DNA from: Prevotella sp.
GTDB lineage: Bacteria > Bacteroidota > Bacteroidia > Bacteroidales > Bacteroidaceae
Direction: 5' to 3'
Length of the DNA: 42,280 nt
Assembly (NCBI GenBank): GCA_022775105.1
Contig: JALFIX010000082.1
Location: forward strand, 1 to 42,280
Shown one piece after another: positions 1 through 8,115 of this stretch. Both the position numbers and the translations under genes were made by a program. Within the stretch, counting starts at the first letter, position 1; each line of letters opens with the position of its first letter. The notes below the pieces were generated by a model. It saw only the letters and a program-made list of their open reading frames with translations, did no database searches and was not told the origin of the DNA.

Positions 1-178
1 ATGAAGAATGGCTGCGCGAACCGAACGCAGAGCCGAGCTTGCTCGAGCTATGCTGAACCGATGGAGCAGCGAGAGGAGAGCCAAGCTTGCTTGAGCTATC
101 CCGAGTCGCGACAGAGGAAGACGAAGTCAAAGTGAAGCCAGTCATCGACGAAGTCAATTATAAATTTTAAATTATAAA
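1..178 (+). repeat. Composite intergenic repeat, copy 1
   Basis: No gene is visible here. The stretch opens with a heptamer-like unit (ATGAAGAATGG) and continues with GCTGCGCGAACCGAACGCAG and a segment containing AGCTTGCTCGAGCTATGC, which recurs in altered form within the same copy. It ends with ATCGACGAAGTCAAT just before the next start codon. The same head and tail occur at 13524-13620 after dprA, and the head occurs on the minus strand at 36578-36640 after the topoisomerase gene. It probably follows the stop codon of an unseen upstream plus-strand gene. No promoter is evident inside it. Confidence 0.75.
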
Positions 179-1411
179 TTGAAATACAATACCGCCACAC
201 TTCCTAATGGACTGAGGATAATACATCTTCCATCCACGTCGCAGGTAGTATATTGCGGTTTCGGGATTAATGCCGGAACACGCAATGAACTGCCTGGCGA
301 GGAAGGTGTTGCCCATTTCTGCGAGCACACCACATTCAAGGGTACCGAGCGCCGACGCGCACTGAACATCATCAACTGCCTTGAGACGGTGGGTGGCGAG
401 ATTAACGCATTCACCAACAAGGAGGACACGGTGTATTACGCCGCCATACTGAAAGAGCATTTCCCGAAAGCAGTTGACCTCCTGTCGGATATCGTGTTCC
501 ACAGCCAATATCCACAGGCGGAAATAGACAGGGAGATTGAGGTGATTTGCGACGAGATAGAAAGCTATAACGACTCGCCTGCCGAACTGATATACGACAT
601 TTTCGAGAATATCATATTCAACGGACATCCGCTCGGACATAATATCTTGGGCGATGCGGAACAGTTGCGCACATACAAGAGCGAGACTGCAAAGGCTTTC
701 ACACAACGGTTCTACAAGCCTCATAACGCAGTGTTCTTCGCCTACGGCGACATCAACTTCAAACGCTTGGTGACCCTTCTGAAAAGGACTACGAAAGGAT
801 TCGGAGAACAGAAACCCACAATAGGTGATGCCGACATCGTGGCACCACTGCCTATATATACTCCACAGACAAAATTCGTGGAAAAAGGCACTCATCAGGC
901 TCACGTGATGATAGGCAACAGGGCATACAGCGTGCACGACGAGCGACGCATCGCCCTCTACCTATTAAATAATATATTGGGAGGTCCGGGAATGAACGCC
1001 CGTCTGAACCTGTCGCTCAGGGAGCGCAACGGACTTGTATATACCGTGGAAAGCACGATGGTGAGCTATAGCGACACGGGAGTGTGGTGTACATACTTCG
1101 GCTGCGACCCTCACGACGTGAAACGCTGCCTGCGACTTGTGAACAAAGAACTACAGCGGGTGATGGACAAGCCCCTCACCACATCCCAACTTAATGCCGC
1201 AAAAAGACAGATAAAAGGTCAGTTGGGAGTGGCTTGCGACCACCGCGAGAGCTTTGCCCTTGACTTTGGCAAAAGTTTCCTGCATTATGGTTGGGAAAAA
1301 GACATAACTGATTTGTTCAAGCGGATTGATAACCTTACTGCCGACAATATCCAACAGGTGGCAAAGGAGATATTCGCTACCGAGAGACTGACAACATTGA
1401 TAATCAAATAA
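179..1411 (+). CDS. M16 family zinc metallopeptidase (pitrilysin/insulinase-like)
   Basis: The 410-residue protein is a compact M16 peptidase with two homologous halves. The inverted zinc motif HFCEH (HxxEH) lies at residues 46-50, and the third zinc ligand is expected in the EVICDEIESY stretch about 75 residues later. The second half has the substrate-binding Arg/Tyr type motif around RERNGLVYT. No signal peptide is visible, so a cytoplasmic or periplasm-facing role cannot be decided; related proteins degrade or process peptides. The start is TTG at 179; the following residues KYNTATLPNGLRI match the usual beginning of the family, and no upstream ATG fits. The preceding 178 bp is repeat sequence with no promoter seen. 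Confidence 0.9.
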   Translation: MKYNTATLPNGLRIIHLPSTSQVVYCGFGINAGTRNELPGEEGVAHFCEHTTFKGTERRRALNIINCLETVGGEINAFTNKEDTVYYAAILKEHFPKAVDLLSDIVFHSQYPQAEIDREIEVICDEIESYNDSPAELIYDIFENIIFNGHPLGHNILGDAEQLRTYKSETAKAFTQRFYKPHNAVFFAYGDINFKRLVTLLKRTTKGFGEQKPTIGDADIVAPLPIYTPQTKFVEKGTHQAHVMIGNRAYSVHDERRIALYLLNNILGGPGMNARLNLSLRERNGLVYTVESTMVSYSDTGVWCTYFGCDPHDVKRCLRLVNKELQRVMDKPLTTSQLNAAKRQIKGQLGVACDHRESFALDFGKSFLHYGWEKDITDLFKRIDNLTADNIQQVAKEIFATERLTTLIIK

Positions 1412-1462
1412 TATTTTTTGGTTAATTTTAGTAAAATTATAAAGAATGTGAGATATTTGTAT

Positions 1463-1470
1463 TACTTTTG
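1463..1470 (+). promoter_or_regulatory. Possible -7 box (TACTTTTG)
   Basis: TACTTTTG fits the Bacteroidetes TAnnTTTG element and lies about 70 nt before the first Na/Pi cotransporter gene. No convincing TTTG is found at the usual distance upstream, so only half of the promoter is supported. Confidence 0.4.
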
Positions 1471-1541
1471 CAAGCGGTTTGCAATAGATGTTACAATCTT
1501 GTTACAACCAATCAAAATAAATATATAAAATATATCACATT

Positions 1542-3251
1542 ATGTCAGTTTGGATATTCTTCAGGCTTGTTGGAGCCCTTGCTCTACTGATGTTCGGTAT
1601 GAAATCGATGAGCGACAGTTTACAGAAAATGGCAGGTCCTCAGCTTCGCCATGTGTTGGGAAGGATGACAACAAACCGCTTTACGGGCATACTCTCGGGT
1701 GCTCTTATCACTGCGGCGGTGCAATCATCAACAGCTACCACGGTTATGACCGTGTCATTCGTTAACGCCGGACTACTCAGCCTGGCACAAGCTATATCGG
1801 TGATTATGGGAGCCAACATCGGAACGACTCTGACGGCATGGATTATGAGTGCCGGCTTCTCTTTTAATATCACCGATTTCGTATGGCCTGCCTTCTTTAT
1901 GGCGATAATCCTGATATATAGCAAAAAACGGAAGATATTCGGTGATTTCATCTTTGGTATTTCATTCATGTTCCTCGGTTTGGGAACACTACGTCAGACA
2001 GGCATAGACATGGATCTTGCCCACAACCAGCCTGTACTTGACTTCTTCGCAAGCTTCGACCCACATAGTTTTCTCACCACCATCACCTTCCTCGTCATCG
2101 GCAGTGTACTGACCATGTGCGTTCAGTCGTCGGCAGCAGTGATGGCCATTACGATGATTCTCTGCTCCACTGGCGTACTGCCTATCTATCAAGGAATTGC
2201 CCTTGTCATGGGCGAGAACATCGGAACCACAGTGACATCCAATATTGCAGCATTAACCGCAAACACCCAAGCCCGTCGCGCCGCCCTTGCCCACATGTTT
2301 TTCAATATATTTGGAGTATTGTGGATATTGTGTGTGTTCCGCCCATTCATTGATCTTGTATGTGGTTTTGTGGGCTATGATGCCGAGATGCAGAAGACCG
2401 ACCCGGGATTTATTGGCAATGCAGCAAAACTGTCGTTTGTACTGGCTGCCTTCCATACCACATTCAACCTCGCCAACACTACTATCCTCGTATGGTTTAT
2501 TCCTCAAATAGAATCATTGGTATGCAAGGTTATCAAACCCAAGAAGAATGTTGACGAGGATGATTTCCGATTGAGATTTATACAGTCGGGTATCATGAAA
2601 ACCCCGGAAATATCGGTACTGGAGGCCCAAAAGGAGATTCACTCATTTGCCGAAAGAATACAGAGAATGTTCTCTATGGTGCGCGAACTATTGGGTGAAA
2701 CCGACCAGGACAAGTTTGTGAAACTATTCTCACGTATCGAAAAATACGAGGGTATATCCGACAATATGGAGATTGAAATCGCCAAATACCTCGACAATGT
2801 GAGCAATGCCCATCTCTCTGACGAAACCAAGGCGAAGATACGTGCCATGCTACGCGAGATTTCAGAGTTGGAAAGTATCGGTGACAGTTGTTATAACATA
2901 GCACGAAGCATCAACCGCCGTATGAAAGGCAAAGAGGATTTCACGGAGAAACAGTATGAGCATATCCATCAGATGATGGAGCTAACCGACGATGCTCTGA
3001 CGCAGATGATAGGCACACTTGTGGGCCATAAGAATGAGACCGACGTCAACCGCTCGTTCAACATCGAAAACGAAATCAACAACTATCGCAACCAACTCAG
3101 GAGCCAGAACATCAATGATGTGAACAATCGTCTTTATACATACGCTATTGGTACTATGTATATGGACATCATCCAGGAATGTGAGAAATTAGGTGACTAC
3201 GTGGTGAATGTGGTAGAGGCACGTATGGGTGTAAAACAGCAACGCGTATAA
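1542..3251 (+). CDS. Na/Pi cotransporter family protein with C-terminal PhoU-like domain
   Basis: The 569-residue membrane protein has the two inverted Na/Pi-cotransporter repeats, each with a QSS signature: QSSTATTVMTVSF near residue 61 and QSSAAVMAITMIL near residue 194. Hydrophobic segments fill residues 1-335. The remaining cytoplasmic part is helical and PhoU-like (ISELESIGDSCYNIARSINR). Members of the family import phosphate with sodium; the PhoU-like tail is thought to regulate activity. The next gene encodes a close paralogue on the opposite strand, tail to tail, with 89 bp between them. Substrate is inferred from the family only. Confidence 0.92.
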   Translation: MSVWIFFRLVGALALLMFGMKSMSDSLQKMAGPQLRHVLGRMTTNRFTGILSGALITAAVQSSTATTVMTVSFVNAGLLSLAQAISVIMGANIGTTLTAWIMSAGFSFNITDFVWPAFFMAIILIYSKKRKIFGDFIFGISFMFLGLGTLRQTGIDMDLAHNQPVLDFFASFDPHSFLTTITFLVIGSVLTMCVQSSAAVMAITMILCSTGVLPIYQGIALVMGENIGTTVTSNIAALTANTQARRAALAHMFFNIFGVLWILCVFRPFIDLVCGFVGYDAEMQKTDPGFIGNAAKLSFVLAAFHTTFNLANTTILVWFIPQIESLVCKVIKPKKNVDEDDFRLRFIQSGIMKTPEISVLEAQKEIHSFAERIQRMFSMVRELLGETDQDKFVKLFSRIEKYEGISDNMEIEIAKYLDNVSNAHLSDETKAKIRAMLREISELESIGDSCYNIARSINRRMKGKEDFTEKQYEHIHQMMELTDDALTQMIGTLVGHKNETDVNRSFNIENEINNYRNQLRSQNINDVNNRLYTYAIGTMYMDIIQECEKLGDYVVNVVEARMGVKQQRV

Positions 3252-3276
3252 GAAAAAAAACGAAAAAACAAAGTGA

Positions 3277-3312
3277 CGGTGACGCTGGTATTGATTTTTA
3301 CCTGCGTCACCG
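3277..3312. terminator. Hairpin between convergent cotransporter genes
   Basis: Arms CGGTGACGCTGGTA and TACCTGCGTCACCG pair over 14 positions with one mismatch around an 8-nt loop. The hairpin lies between two convergent stop codons. An A-rich run on its left gives minus-strand transcripts a U-rich stretch after the stem, so it could terminate at least the minus-strand gene. Confidence 0.7.
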
Positions 3313-3340
3313 CGTGTTTATATATAATAAGGTGTGAGAA

Positions 3341-5044
3341 TCAGTGAGCCTGACGCATTCCCATTCTTGCTTCAATTACGTTGATGACATAGTCGCCCAA
3401 CTTCTCGCACTCTCCCACGATATCCATATACATCGTACCGATAGCATAAGAATACTCGTGATCGTTGACATCGTTGATATTCTGGTTGCGCAACTGGTTG
3501 CGATAGTTGTTGATTTCGTTCTCGATGTTGAATGAGCGGTTGACGTCGAAGTTGTCCTTGCGCCCAAGCAGAAGGACGTTCATCTGAGTGAGGCTGTCGT
3601 CGGTAAGTTCGAACATCTGATGGATATGCTCATACTGTCTCTCCGAGAAGTCCTCCTTGCCGCTCTTCTTGCGGTTCATAGTGCGTGCTATGTTATAGCA
3701 GCTGTCACCGATACTCTCCAACTCTGAAATTTCGCGTAGCATGGCACGTATCTTTGCCTTGGTATCGTCAGAGAGATGTGCATCACTCACGCCGTCTAGA
3801 TATTTTGCAATTTCAATCTCCATATTGTCGGTGATACTTTCATACTTCTCAATACGCGAATATAGTTTGTTGAATGCCGAATCATCCGTCACTCCAAGCA
3901 GTTCGCGCACCATACCGAACATCTTCTGTACACGCTCGGCAAAAATCTGAATCTCCTTCTGAGCCTCAAGCACCGAAAGCTCAGGAGTCTTCATGATGGT
4001 ATTGCCACCAATGTATGTAAGACGGAATTCCTCCTCGTCCTCGGTGGTCTTGGGCTTGATGATGCGGCATACGAGTTTCTCTATCTGCGGGATAAACCAT
4101 ATCAGGACGAACGTGTTAGTGACATTGAAGCATGTATGGAAAGCCGCAAGGATAATGGGCAGGCGGGCAGCGAGCTGAGCCTGGGAAAGACTGTGGTCAT
4201 CGGGATTGTAATCCACAAACGAGCACACCATATCCACAAAGGGATAGAAGAGACAAAGTACCCAAATAACACCTATCACATTGAACACCAAGTGTGCCAA
4301 AGCCGCACGCCTTGCCTGGGCATTGGCTCCGAGAGCAGCAAGGTTGGCGGTGGCGGTGGTTCCGATGTTTTCTCCCATCACGAGGGCAATGCCGAGATAA
4401 ATTGGCAGCACACCCGTGGAGCAGAGAAGGATGGTGATAGCCATCACAGCAGCCGACGATTGCACGATGCAGGTGATGATAGTGCCGATGAGAAGGAAGA
4501 TGATGATGGTGAGATGGCTTCCGGTGTCGAAGCTCGCGAAGAAGTTGATTACGTCGGGATTGTGTTCGAGGTCGAGTTCCTTTCCTGCCCCGCTAAGAAG
4601 AACGAGTGAGAAAAACAGGAAAGCTATTCCGAAGAGGAAATCTCCAATATACCGCTTGCTCTTGGAGTAGATGAGCATGATACCGATGAAGAAAGCGGGG
4701 AAGACCACCGTTGTGAGGTCAACATTGAATCCAAGGCTCATGATCCAGGCAGTGAGCGTGGTACCGATATTGGCACCCATAATCACCGATATCGCCTGAG
4801 CGAGAGTGAGAAGTCCGGCGTTGACGAATGACACCGTCATGACCGTGGTGGCAGACGACGACTGCACGGAACAGGTTACGAACATACCGGTGAACATACC
4901 GGTGAAACGGTTCTTGGTCATCGTCGCGAGAATGTGTCGCAACTGCGAGCCAGCCATCTTTTGTAGGGCCTCGCTCATCACTTTCATACCGTAAATCAGC
5001 AGCGCAAGTGATCCAATAATCTTAAAAAAAATCCAAATCGACAT
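3341..5044 (-). CDS. Na/Pi cotransporter family protein with C-terminal PhoU-like domain (paralogue)
   Basis: The 567-residue protein aligns along its whole length with the cotransporter encoded at 1542-3251. It keeps both QSS motifs (QSSSATTVMTVSF near residue 61, QSSAAVMAITILL near residue 194) and the PhoU-like tail (ISELESIGDSCYNIARTMNR). The two paralogues differ most in the middle loop that joins membrane and PhoU-like parts. The start codon ATG at 5044 gives MSIWIFFKIIGSLALL, parallel to the other copy. No clear promoter box was found upstream. The likely role is sodium-dependent phosphate import; why two adjacent copies are kept is unknown. Confidence 0.92.
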   Translation of the reverse strand: MSIWIFFKIIGSLALLIYGMKVMSEALQKMAGSQLRHILATMTKNRFTGMFTGMFVTCSVQSSSATTVMTVSFVNAGLLTLAQAISVIMGANIGTTLTAWIMSLGFNVDLTTVVFPAFFIGIMLIYSKSKRYIGDFLFGIAFLFFSLVLLSGAGKELDLEHNPDVINFFASFDTGSHLTIIIFLLIGTIITCIVQSSAAVMAITILLCSTGVLPIYLGIALVMGENIGTTATANLAALGANAQARRAALAHLVFNVIGVIWVLCLFYPFVDMVCSFVDYNPDDHSLSQAQLAARLPIILAAFHTCFNVTNTFVLIWFIPQIEKLVCRIIKPKTTEDEEEFRLTYIGGNTIMKTPELSVLEAQKEIQIFAERVQKMFGMVRELLGVTDDSAFNKLYSRIEKYESITDNMEIEIAKYLDGVSDAHLSDDTKAKIRAMLREISELESIGDSCYNIARTMNRKKSGKEDFSERQYEHIHQMFELTDDSLTQMNVLLLGRKDNFDVNRSFNIENEINNYRNQLRNQNINDVNDHEYSYAIGTMYMDIVGECEKLGDYVINVIEARMGMRQAH

Positions 5045-5071
5045 ATTTTTACTTTATTTAAATGTTCTTTC

Positions 5072-5102
5072 TTTGTAGTCTCGTTTTTTGGATGTATCTT
5101 TA
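5072..5102 (+). promoter_or_regulatory. Promoter of the nucleoside kinase gene
   Basis: TTTG at 5072-5075, a 19-nt spacer, then TATCTTTA at 5095-5102, close to the Bacteroidetes consensus TTTG/TAnnTTTG. Transcription would start near 5109, about 17 nt before the ATG at 5126. Confidence 0.6.
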
Positions 5103-5125
5103 CACCGTGAAACTTCAAAATTTTT

Positions 5126-6793
5126 ATGGAAATGAAACAAGTAGTACAAATCCGTTGCAAAAATAATAAAAAATCTCAAAATATCAGCATCGGAAGCTCA
5201 CTTTCTGAGATTTTTTTTGATTTTGGCCTAAAAATGGACTTCGGACCAGTGAGTGCAAGGGTAAATAACAAGGTTGAAGGCCTTGATTACCGAGTTTATC
5301 ACAACAAGGACGTGGAGTTCCTCGACCTGCGCACATCGTCGGGTTTGAGGGCTTATACGCGTACATTATTCTTTATATTATGCAAGGCGGCATCCGAGCT
5401 TTATCCCGGGAAAAAGATGGTGATTGACATCCCCGTGTCAAACGGCTACTACTGCGACCTGCAACTCGGACGCGCCATCACTAACGAGGACGTGGAGCGC
5501 ATATACAACAGGATGAAAGAGATTATCGGTGCCAAGTTGCCCATCACCCGTCATGAATGTACAACTGAGGAGGCCATCAAGATGTTCTCCGACCTCGGGG
5601 AGGACAGCAAGGTGAAATTGCTGAAGAGCACGGGAAAGCTATATACCGAATACTATGACATCGACGGATATTCCGACTACTATTACGGCACATTGCTCGT
5701 AAACACGTCGCAGATCCATCTCTTCGAACTTGTGAAGTACTACGACGGCATGCTGCTGCGCATCCCTTCGCAGAAAGACCCCTCGCAGTTGGGCGAACTG
5801 ATTCGCCAGGACAAGCTGTTTGAGATATTCAAGGAACACCATCGCTGGCAGAACATCCTTGGACTGCGCACCATCGGCGACCTTAACTCAGCCGTGGAGC
5901 ATAAGTTCAGCACTGACCTTATCAACCTCTCCGAGGCTCTTCAGGAGAAAAAACTCGCCAAGATTGCCGATGAGATAGCATCGCGCAAGAACGTGAAGAT
6001 AGTGCTCATTGCCGGTCCGTCGTCAAGCGGCAAGACCACCACGTGCAAGCGACTGTCTATACAACTGCTCACCAACGGCATCAAGCCTGTAGGCATATCA
6101 CTTGACGACTACTTCGTTGACCGCGAGAAAACGCCATTGGACGAAAGCGGCGACTTTGACTTCGAGCATGTGGAAGCCCTCAATATCCCGTTGCTCAACG
6201 AGCAGATAAACGCACTATTGGCTGGAGAGGAAGTGGAGCTGCCAAGATATAACTTCCAGACGGGCAAGAGCGAGAAGAGCGGAAAGAAACTGAGACTTAA
6301 GGACGACGAGATACTCGTGGTGGAAGGCATCCATGCCCTCAACCCGACGCTCACCGCCCAAATTCCCGAGGACAGGAAATACCGGGTATATGCCTCTGCG
6401 CTCACCACTATGCTCATCGACGACCACAACTATATCCCCACCACCGACAACCGCCTGCTTCGCCGCATCATACGCGACTACAAATACCGCGGGGTGAGCG
6501 CACAGGAGACCATACGCCGTTGGCCTTCGGTGAGGGCTGGCGAGAACAAGTGGATATTCCCCTATCAGGAGAATGCCGACGTGATGTTCAACACCGCCAT
6601 GCTATTCGAGTTAGCAGTGATTAAGTTGCAGGCAGAACCGATATTGGAGCAGGTGCCCGAGAACTGCGAGGAATACGCCACGGCATATCGCCTGAAGAAA
6701 TTCCTCAAGTACATCCGACCGATTCCCGACCGCCAAGTGCCGCCCACATCGTTGCTCAGGGAGTTCCTCGGAGGCAGCTCTTTCAAGTATTAA
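5126..6793 (+). CDS. TGS/ThrRS-like domain fused to uridine kinase-like nucleoside kinase
   Basis: The 555-residue protein has a TGS-like N-terminus (residues about 1-75), a region resembling the second additional domain of threonyl-tRNA synthetase (around NGYYCDLQLG), and a C-terminal phosphoribulokinase/uridine kinase fold. The P-loop is GPSSSGKTTTCKR near residue 297, followed by the kinase segments SLDDYFVDREKTPLDE and VVEGIHALNP. The family is annotated in Bacteroidetes as nucleoside kinase; phosphorylation of uridine or cytidine is inferred from the C-terminal domain, and the purpose of the tRNA-synthetase-like half is not known. A promoter is present just upstream and the gene appears to be transcribed alone. 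Confidence 0.88.
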   Translation: MEMKQVVQIRCKNNKKSQNISIGSSLSEIFFDFGLKMDFGPVSARVNNKVEGLDYRVYHNKDVEFLDLRTSSGLRAYTRTLFFILCKAASELYPGKKMVIDIPVSNGYYCDLQLGRAITNEDVERIYNRMKEIIGAKLPITRHECTTEEAIKMFSDLGEDSKVKLLKSTGKLYTEYYDIDGYSDYYYGTLLVNTSQIHLFELVKYYDGMLLRIPSQKDPSQLGELIRQDKLFEIFKEHHRWQNILGLRTIGDLNSAVEHKFSTDLINLSEALQEKKLAKIADEIASRKNVKIVLIAGPSSSGKTTTCKRLSIQLLTNGIKPVGISLDDYFVDREKTPLDESGDFDFEHVEALNIPLLNEQINALLAGEEVELPRYNFQTGKSEKSGKKLRLKDDEILVVEGIHALNPTLTAQIPEDRKYRVYASALTTMLIDDHNYIPTTDNRLLRRIIRDYKYRGVSAQETIRRWPSVRAGENKWIFPYQENADVMFNTAMLFELAVIKLQAEPILEQVPENCEEYATAYRLKKFLKYIRPIPDRQVPPTSLLREFLGGSSFKY

Positions 6794-6827
6794 TAGACAA
6801 AATCTATAATCCGATAGATAAATTCAG

Positions 6828-6859
6828 TTTGCATTATTGGAATATTATTCGTAATTTTG
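6828..6859 (+). promoter_or_regulatory. Promoter of the QueD-like gene
   Basis: TTTG at 6828-6831, a 20-nt spacer and TAATTTTG at 6852-6859 match the Bacteroidetes consensus exactly. This promoter overlaps the upstream in-frame ATG at 6829 and therefore decides for the downstream start at 6916. Confidence 0.85.
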
Positions 6860-6915
6860 CAGCAGAAAAAAGAAATAACATTAATAACCCATTTAAAATT
6901 AAAAGGAGATTTATT

Positions 6916-7482
6916 ATGAGAAGTATCACGACATTTGACTTGCAGTATGCACACAGATTCTATGGTTTCCAGGGCGAGGCTCAGTATCTTCACGGCCACA
7001 CAGGCGTTCTGACCATCGAGGTAGAGGACTCAGTAAACGAGGGAGTTAACATGGTATATCCCTGCAACGAAATACAGAAAGTGGCATGGGACGTGCTTAA
7101 GAACTTCGACCACGCTCTCATCCTGCGCCAGGACGACCCGCTGCTTCCCGCCATCCTCGACGTATATGAGAAGACTGGACTGAAGAACGGTCATCCCCGC
7201 AACACCATGAAGGGCGAGGCATTCAAGACCGAACTGGCACAGGCTTATCCCGACGCTCGTCTTGTCGTAACCAAGGAGACGATGACGGTTGAGGGCATGA
7301 TCAAGATCGTTTATGACCTTCTGAAGGACAAGCTCAACATCGCCAAGATCACCTTCACCAGCGGTGTCAACGCTGCATCCTGCGAATTCACCGAGAGAAA
7401 GCAGATCGACCGCTGCCCGCTCTGCGGCATCTCTCTCGACGAGAACGGCGTTTGCCCGAAGTGCGGTTATCGCAAGAAGTAA
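6916..7482 (+). CDS. 6-pyruvoyltetrahydropterin synthase/QueD-like protein with C-terminal zinc ribbon
   Basis: The start is ATG at 6916, preceded by AAAAGGAG, giving 188 residues; longer reading would run through the promoter. The T-fold zinc ligands are visible: His13 (YAHRF) and the pair in LHGHTG (His26, His28). The cysteine that QueD enzymes have four residues before the HGH motif is absent; the sequence there is GEAQYLHGH, so Ala22 occupies the place with Glu21 next to it. The last 25 residues add a zinc ribbon (CPLC and CPKC). QueD makes 6-carboxytetrahydropterin for queuosine; because of the missing Cys, a different pterin reaction is possible. Confidence 0.85.
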   Translation: MRSITTFDLQYAHRFYGFQGEAQYLHGHTGVLTIEVEDSVNEGVNMVYPCNEIQKVAWDVLKNFDHALILRQDDPLLPAILDVYEKTGLKNGHPRNTMKGEAFKTELAQAYPDARLVVTKETMTVEGMIKIVYDLLKDKLNIAKITFTSGVNAASCEFTERKQIDRCPLCGISLDENGVCPKCGYRKK

Positions 7483-7491
7483 TGTGATTTG

Positions 7492-8115
7492 TCACAAATA
7501 GAAAATCCCTTCGGGACCCATGTTGAACAGCAGGTCGAGGATGCTGAGATTAGGCTGGAATCCTGTCTTGCGCTCAAACACCTGGTAATATCTGCGGGGC
7601 TCGAAGTCGGCATCCTCAGCGGGATGTTTCGGGTCGATGAACTCTCTGAAGTCGATGATGTCTTCAGGGAGTTCATCTTTTTTTATATATTGGGATGTCG
7701 TTTGGATATTCGGATGAATGTCGAGCAATGAGCATACAGTCTCACAAGCCTCCATATTGAAGTCATATAGATAATCCCATTTCTTCTCGAAAAACGGACG
7801 GAGGTCATCTGCATAATACTCGAAAAACGGCGATTCCGAGTATGCCGACATGAGAGCATGCCAATGAAGGTGGCGCCAATTGCCGTGGTCGCTGATTTTC
7901 AAATCCTTTAAAAGTGTGGAATGTAGTCCGCCGTCGGGACGTTCCACTGGTATGGTGAGTGCCTGGAGTCCATTGGTCGTGGCTATCACGCATCGGTTGC
8001 GATATGTCTGCTTGCGATAGCTGTCATATCGCTCTATATATGACATATCGGCCCTGTTCAGCTTCTGATACCACTGAACAGGACCGAAATATGTTGTTGC
8101 GAGTAATGCTTTCAT
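7492..8115 (-). CDS. WbqC-like family protein
   Basis: The 207-residue protein begins MKALLATTYFGPVQWYQKL and contains the family's middle segment ATTNGLQALTIPVERPDGG. WbqC-like proteins have been linked to surface polysaccharide synthesis in some bacteria, but no activity is established. In this window the gene overlaps the 3' end of the signal peptidase gene by 4 nt and is the last member of the minus-strand group dapB-lepB-WbqC. Its stop lies 9 nt from the convergent QueD-like gene, with no obvious terminator between them. Confidence 0.85.
   Translation of the reverse strand: MKALLATTYFGPVQWYQKLNRADMSYIERYDSYRKQTYRNRCVIATTNGLQALTIPVERPDGGLHSTLLKDLKISDHGNWRHLHWHALMSAYSESPFFEYYADDLRPFFEKKWDYLYDFNMEACETVCSLLDIHPNIQTTSQYIKKDELPEDIIDFREFIDPKHPAEDADFEPRRYYQVFERKTGFQPNLSILDLLFNMGPEGIFYL

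Noticed and set aside
167..937. A 256-codon minus-strand open frame opposite the M16 peptidase
   Set aside because: It is antisense to the HxxEH-containing peptidase and has no recognisable domain.
3344..4994. Several plus-strand open frames of 60-157 codons opposite the second cotransporter gene
   Set aside because: They lie antisense within a well-supported membrane protein gene, share no recognisable domain and follow its codon pattern.
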